Source: JAYEJB01 sp034716415 | GTDB taxonomy: Bacteria; Patescibacteriota; Patescibacteriia; SG8-24 | Assembly (NCBI GenBank): GCA_034716415.1 | Contig: JAYEJB010000018.1 | Coordinates: 1-17,632 of the forward strand | DNA: 17,632 nucleotides | Reading direction: 5' to 3' | In this document: positions 14,879 through 17,632 of the stretch, one piece after another | Numbering within the stretch: position 1 is the stretch's first letter | Layout: each line of letters begins with the position of its first letter | The notes under the pieces: generated by a model | What the model saw: only the letters and a program-made list of their open reading frames with translations | Told to the model about the DNA's origin: nothing | The model's database searches: none | Program-made: the position numbers and the translations under genes

Positions 14879-15496
14879 CTACGCTTCCGCCAGAGGCTGC
14901 TCCGCTTTGGTCCAGCTCGGCAGGGGATAGGCACAGCGTTCGGCCTCGCCGACCGGAACGACCGGCAGCATCATCGACAGCGTGTCCGTAAAGCCTGCTA
15001 TCTCACCGTTCGGATAGAGACCGACCTGCACGAACGGCGGTAATTCCGATTCGGACAACGGTTCGGACAGGTCTTCCCAGCGAAAGAAGTAGACCGAACG
15101 TCGGTCGTTCGCTTCGAGCGGATGAAGCGTGCTCAACATCTGCTCGAACCCGGGTATCATCCTACCTGTGATCAATATCGCACGTTCTCTCAGCGCACTG
15201 ACGGGCAGACGACTCTCCTGTCCAGCCTCGTGTGTCGGCGGATCGTTATCCTCTGACAGTCCGGCCTGCAGGAGGGCCCCGCTGGCGCCGTCGAACCAGT
15301 ATTCGAATCCGTTTGCGTCGCGGTAGATATCCATGGCGCGTTTTCCGTCTTCGTCATATGGGTTGGGTTCGTTCGAGATGAATCTCAGTTCGATTTTCTT
15401 GTCCCCGTGAAGACGTCGTGCCGTGTCGAGCACTACGTCAGGAGGGGGATAGCGGCCCGTGAGCCGTTCGGTCAGGGCCTCGGTCAGGTGTTGCAT
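14879..15496 (-). CDS. Hypothetical protein, possibly PepSY-like
   Basis: 205 aa, soluble, no signal peptide. Two segments look related to each other and to PepSY/YcdB-type beta-alpha modules. One is ELRFISNEPNPYDEDGKRAMDIYRDANGFEYWFDGASGALLQAG (about 36-79). The other is VYFFRWEDLSEPLSESELPPFVQVGLYPNGEIAGFTDTL (about 134-172), where an aromatic strand is followed by a ...NGEIAGF turn. The resemblance is weak and I would not assign a function. There is no Shine-Dalgarno site before the ATG at 15496. Upstream lie a TTGACA-containing promoter candidate and a 9-bp-arm palindrome, suggesting regulated transcription. It ends 77 bp from the shared terminator with the murD operon. Confidence 0.7.
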   Translation of the reverse strand: MQHLTEALTERLTGRYPPPDVVLDTARRLHGDKKIELRFISNEPNPYDEDGKRAMDIYRDANGFEYWFDGASGALLQAGLSEDNDPPTHEAGQESRLPVSALRERAILITGRMIPGFEQMLSTLHPLEANDRRSVYFFRWEDLSEPLSESELPPFVQVGLYPNGEIAGFTDTLSMMLPVVPVGEAERCAYPLPSWTKAEQPLAEA

Positions 15497-15543
15497 ACGC
15501 TACACCGGTTAGTCGTTTGAGTTATCTACCCGCGGATATCCGG

Positions 15544-15572
15544 ACCGTATGCCAAACCAGAAAAAGTGTCAA
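15544..15572 (-). promoter_or_regulatory. Possible promoter for the 14879-15496 gene
   Basis: On the minus strand: TTGACA (15572-15567), a 17-bp spacer, TACGGT (15549-15544). The -35 is perfect, the -10 poor (3/6). A second minus-strand TTGACA lies at 15592-15587. The transcript would start near 15537, about 40 nt before the ATG. Confidence 0.4.
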
Positions 15573-15586
15573 CGCCATGACACTTT
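15563..15586. promoter_or_regulatory. Operator-like palindrome over the -35 region
   Basis: AAAGTGTCA (15563-15571) and TGACACTTT (15578-15586) are perfect 9-bp inverted arms spaced by six bases. They overlap the minus-strand -35 candidate. Outer CCAGAA/TTCTGG and two direct ATGCCAAA copies (15550 and 15609) surround the site. The geometry fits a dimeric repressor site. Confidence 0.5.
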
Positions 15587-15644
15587 ATGTCAATTTAAGG
15601 CAAAATCATGCCAAATTCTGGTAAGAGCCTCATTACCTGTGGAT

Positions 15645-15673
15645 AAAAAAGCACCCGGGGGAAGCCCGGATGC
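15645..15673 (-). terminator. Minus-strand terminator in the gene-free region
   Basis: Read on the minus strand, GCATCCGGG and CCCGGGTGC form nine pairs (one U-G) around a five-base loop, followed by TTTTTT (15650-15645). It implies a minus-strand transcript that starts somewhere to the right and contains no recognisable protein gene, or a transcript that reads past the 16137-16174 terminator. Confidence 0.6.
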
Positions 15674-15680
15674 ACGGAGA

Positions 15681-15798
15681 AAGGAGGAGTAACGGGGTGG
15701 CGGCATGCCTCGATGGGGTGTCGAGGTCATCAGGTCGCTACAAGGAGGAGGTTGTTTTGACCCTGAAAGGAGGTTTTTATCAACCGTCACCCCGCTAC
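15681..15798. other. Folded non-coding stretch with three AGGAGG motifs
   Basis: Segments 15689-15703 and 15784-15798 pair at 13 of 15 positions and enclose CCTCGA (15708-15713) / TCGAGG (15721-15726) plus the palindrome GGCATGCC. Three Shine-Dalgarno-like AAGGAGG sites lie at about 15681, 15741 and 15769, none followed by a plausible reading frame. No known RNA family recognised. Confidence 0.35.
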
Positions 15799-15892
15799 CT
15801 AAGCCGAGGCTATCATGCCTGTGGATAAGTGTCAACCCCGTTAGAAGTCTTCGTCATAGACGCGCTGACGTGGGGTTAGGTACACTTCGGTA

Positions 15893-16079
15893 GATGTCTT
15901 ATGCGCAGTTTGGAGAAAAAACAGACAGTCTATTTCTTGCGAGAATTGGTTGATGTCTTATGCACAGTTTGGAGTAAAAACAGACAGTCTATTTCTTGCG
16001 AGAAACAGGCTGCCTGTTTTTACTCCAAACTGTGCATAAGACATCCTTCCTTATCGTATGAAACAGGCTGTCTGTTTTT
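15893..16079. repeat. 53-bp direct repeats and a 44-bp-arm inverted repeat
   Basis: A 53-bp sequence starting GATGTCTTATGC occurs at 15893-15945 and 15952-16004, six bases apart, with two mismatches near the start. The second copy (arm 15952-15995) is followed after the six-base loop TTGCGA by its reverse complement (16002-16045); 41 of 44 positions pair and the outer 32 are perfect. A further partial inverted copy, GAAACAGGCTGTCTGTTTTT, lies at 16060-16079 and matches the inner arm of copy 1 at 18/20. DnaA-box-like TTATGCACA sits in each arm. Confidence 0.9.
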
Positions 16080-16080
16080 G

Positions 16081-16122
16081 AGAGAGTAAGACCTGCCTGC
16101 CGGCAGGCAGGTCTTACTCTCT
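16081..16122. repeat. Perfect 42-bp palindrome
   Basis: Two 20-base arms, AGAGAGTAAGACCTGCCTGC and its exact reverse complement, flank a central CG with no unpaired loop. The core CCTGCCTGC/GCAGGCAGG is, from memory, a widespread element in CPR genomes (seen as the peptide PACRQAG when translated). On the + strand a pyrimidine-rich tract follows. Confidence 0.9.
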
Positions 16123-16136
16123 TACTTTCTCTCTCT

Positions 16137-16174
16137 AAAAAAATTTCACCCCCGTACCGCGTGGTACGAGGGTG
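16137..16174 (-). terminator. Terminator of the acidic-protein gene
   Basis: On the minus strand, a 12-pair stem (16174-16163 with 16158-16147; one U-G) with loop ACGC, followed by AAA and a run of seven T (16143-16137). It lies 14 bp past the stop of the 16189-17394 gene. Confidence 0.88.
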
Positions 16175-16188
16175 AGAAGTCGTTGTTG

Positions 16189-17394
16189 TCAGGCTGCCGC
16201 CAAGAGCTGGCGCAGCGAATAGGGTGGGTGTTTGCCGATCTGCCACGGCTTGACCTTCTCGCGCTCGCGAGGTGGTTCACGGTCGGGGAAGCGGGGAATT
16301 CCGTTGGTCATCGCCGCCTTGCGAGGGCTGATCACGAGCGGCCCGGAGTCTTCGTTGGAACTCTCCTCGGCGGCACGCTCGATCTCGCGTTCTTCGCACC
16401 AGAGCTTTCGTTCTGCCCACTCGACATCTTCATTGTCGAGGTGCGGACCTGCCCAGCCGTGGCCGTGCAAGCAATCCTCGAACGGGTCGTCGTAGCCGTT
16501 CTCATAGTCGCCGAGAGCGTCGTTGTAGTAGTCCTCCTCCTCCCAGTCGCGGTAGGGGTCGTAGCCGTAGTCCCAGTCGTCGTGAGTGGATGACCAGGTG
16601 GTGTCCGCAATGTCGCGGTTGTCCTCGAGCTCGGCTTCGGATTCACGCTCCTCGAGACCGGTCAAGTCGATCTCGCGGACGACGATCTCCTTGGCGTACA
16701 GCACTTCAAGAACGACGATCGGATCAGATCCGTCATCGTACCTGTCCCAGGTGTCCCAGAAGTTCTCGTTCTCGACATCCCAGTCGTGGGTGGGTAGGTC
16801 GAGAGCGTGGTCCAGGTCGCCGTTCATCGTGAATCGCTTCTCGACCTCGCAGAACTCGAGGTCCGTGTCGTCGGAGACGACTTTACGGATCGTGGCGTGC
16901 GGGTCGGGCGTCCGGTAGCGCTTGTGCCGCATGAACTGGCGGCGGGACTTGGAGTGTCGCTTCCAGTTGTTCCACTCCATGTCGTAACACGGGAATACGC
17001 CGTCGAGCAGCGCCGCCTTGCGCGAGCCGATGACCTCGCCGGTCGTGACGCCGACGAATTCGTCGGACTCGGTGCCGTCGTCGATGCCGAAGTCGTACGA
17101 GCCATCCTCCTCCGGATTGAAATCCGAGAAATCGTCGTACTCGTTACCGTCGGTCGGGGTCGGCTCGGCGAGAACCGAGAAACCCGCGCCCGGGCAGAGC
17201 TCGACGAGGACGTTCATCCTCTCGTCCGGCTGATGCCAGACGCCGTCGTCACCGACGTAGAGACCGGTCTCGGGGTGGTACTCACCCCGTGGCTCGATGA
17301 AGCGCTCTCCCGTAGGAGCCCGCTCGTCGAGCATTCCGAGGGCGATGCCTCGGGGGGTGGAGCTATCCGCATAAAACATGCGTGTGGAACTCAT
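16189..17394 (-). CDS. Very acidic hypothetical protein, 401 aa
   Basis: Not recognised. No signal peptide or membrane helix. It is extremely rich in Asp, Glu, Tyr and Trp, most of all at 85-110 and 255-325 (for example DDWDYGYDPYRDWEEEDYYND), with one basic island, WNNWKRHSKSRRQFMRHKRYRT (about 141-162). A short motif occurs twice: VIGSRKAALLDGVFP (121-135) and VISPRKAAMTNGIPRFP (about 351-367), suggesting duplicated peptide modules around the acidic centre. The start at 17394 has AAGGA about ten bases upstream and a strong promoter 60 bp before that. Third codon positions look more C/G-biased than in the neighbouring genes, which hints at a different history or high expression. The acidic centre could mimic nucleic acid or bind metal or basic proteins; this is speculation. 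Confidence 0.75.
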   Translation of the reverse strand: MSSTRMFYADSSTPRGIALGMLDERAPTGERFIEPRGEYHPETGLYVGDDGVWHQPDERMNVLVELCPGAGFSVLAEPTPTDGNEYDDFSDFNPEEDGSYDFGIDDGTESDEFVGVTTGEVIGSRKAALLDGVFPCYDMEWNNWKRHSKSRRQFMRHKRYRTPDPHATIRKVVSDDTDLEFCEVEKRFTMNGDLDHALDLPTHDWDVENENFWDTWDRYDDGSDPIVVLEVLYAKEIVVREIDLTGLEERESEAELEDNRDIADTTWSSTHDDWDYGYDPYRDWEEEDYYNDALGDYENGYDDPFEDCLHGHGWAGPHLDNEDVEWAERKLWCEEREIERAAEESSNEDSGPLVISPRKAAMTNGIPRFPDREPPREREKVKPWQIGKHPPYSLRQLLAAA

Positions 17395-17462
17395 CGCACC
17401 ACCATCCTTTCTGTATTTTGAAGGTTAAAGTTCATGTCGAAGCAACGTGCGAACGACCAGTA

Positions 17463-17491
17463 AACATAGCATAATAAGGCGGGTTTGTCAA
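17463..17491 (-). promoter_or_regulatory. Strong sigma70-like promoter for the acidic-protein gene
   Basis: On the minus strand: TTGACA (17491-17486, perfect), a 17-bp spacer, TATGTT (17468-17463, 4/6). The predicted start is near 17455, giving a leader of about 60 nt. It is the best -35 in the window with optimal spacing. Confidence 0.7.
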
Positions 17492-17513
17492 CCCTGTTAG
17501 AGATGTTGTCAAA

Positions 17514-17558
17514 GGGAAGTTAAATCTTCCGCTTTTTTGGGAAGTTAAAACTTCCGGT
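17514..17558. promoter_or_regulatory. Two tandem operator-like palindromes
   Basis: Two nearly identical 19-bp sites 25 bp apart, 17514-17532 and 17539-17557, each reading GGGAAGTTAAA(A/T)CTTCCG. The second has perfect 7-bp arms GGAAGTT/AACTTCC; the first has 5-bp arms GGAAG/CTTCC. They lie 25-65 bp upstream of the -35 of the acidic-protein promoter, a layout suited to a dimeric regulator bound at two sites. The first is followed by CTTTTTT and could also serve as a weak + terminator. Confidence 0.6.
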
Positions 17559-17632
17559 TTGTAAGTTCTCATTTTGCCGCTCAGATTAGCGCCCAGGCAT
17601 CACCGTGCGGTCGGTGGCAGCGAATGGTAATT

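Larger units (their letters stand above)
15638..16039. other. DnaA-box cluster, candidate replication origin-like region
   Basis: Two exact consensus DnaA boxes in reverse orientation, TGTGGATAA at 15638-15646 and 15820-15828, both within a shared CCTGTGGATAA. Two further boxes of the TTATNCACA form lie in opposite orientations: TTATGCACA at 15958-15966 and TGTGCATAA at 16031-16039. A one-mismatch copy, TTATGCGCA, is at 15899-15907. The region has no gene over 692 bp and is dense in inverted repeats. dnaA, dnaN, gidA and parAB are absent from the window, and the flanking gene orientation does not look like a divergent origin, so this remains a candidate. Confidence 0.4.

Noticed and set aside
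15590..15835. 81-aa minus-strand frame
   Set aside because: Low-complexity composition, no RBS, and it spans a terminator hairpin and DnaA-box matches.
15893..16045. CRISPR array
   Set aside because: Only two direct copies with a six-base spacer, a third copy in inverted orientation, and no cas genes nearby.
15893..16079. Retron msr/msd because of the long stem
   Set aside because: No reverse transcriptase gene in the window and no priming-G arrangement that I can see.
15989..16246. 85-aa minus-strand frame containing PACRQAG
   Set aside because: The peptide is a translation of the 42-bp palindrome, and the frame overlaps the cruciform, a terminator and the end of the acidic-protein gene.
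16189..17421. Long + strand frames (16183-16593, 16807-17421) as genes
   Set aside because: They are antisense to the 401-aa gene, which has the promoter, RBS and terminator; long opposite frames are expected from its GC-biased third positions.

Overview
The window looks like chromosomal DNA of a bacterium, most likely a Patescibacteria/CPR-type organism. The reasons are indirect: genes are tightly packed with few Shine-Dalgarno sites; MurG has a GGGTLGS motif in place of the usual GGTGGH; unrecognised acidic or helical proteins are frequent; short tandem repeats run into coding sequence; and a palindrome built on CCTGCCTGC/GCAGGCAGG, familiar from CPR assemblies, is present. TGA acts as a stop (lon, ftsW and the GT2 gene end with it), which argues against the UGA=Gly lineages. 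There is no rRNA or marker gene that fixes the phylum.

Layout. 1-256: a three-unit, roughly 70-bp hairpin repeat with no credible gene. 257-7358 (+): lon, ftsW, murG and a large tandem-GGDEF-like protein, probably one transcription unit (ftsW/murG overlap by 4 bp; the next gap is 10 bp). 7421-7645 (+): a small acidic protein. 7646-7951: a folded non-coding stretch leading directly into tRNA-Lys(TTT), then a terminator. 8073-8438 (+) and 8485-9600 (-): a hypothetical protein and a CYTH+P-loop fusion, converging on a shared bidirectional terminator. 9601-9992: a divergent promoter region full of hairpins and a 9-bp tandem repeat. 9993-11519 (+): a membrane-anchored metallophosphoesterase with its own promoter and terminator. 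11637-14639 (+): an operon of a small basic protein, a translin/Trax-like protein with all four Trax catalytic acids, a GT2 glycosyltransferase and murD. 14765-14801: a bidirectional terminator. 14879-15496 (-): a hypothetical protein. 15497-16188: no gene, but DnaA-box matches, a 44-bp-arm inverted repeat, a perfect 42-bp palindrome and two minus-strand terminators. 16189-17394 (-): a very acidic hypothetical protein with a strong promoter and two operator-like palindromes upstream.

Themes. ftsW, murG and murD are core peptidoglycan and division genes: MurD adds D-Glu to UDP-MurNAc-L-Ala, MurG makes lipid II, and FtsW polymerises it. Lon is the ATP-dependent quality-control protease. The least ordinary content is the Trax-like nuclease candidate, the GGDEF-like scaffold next to murG, the CYTH/AAA_28 fusion with an altered Walker A, and the possible oriC-like region at 15.6-16.1 kb.
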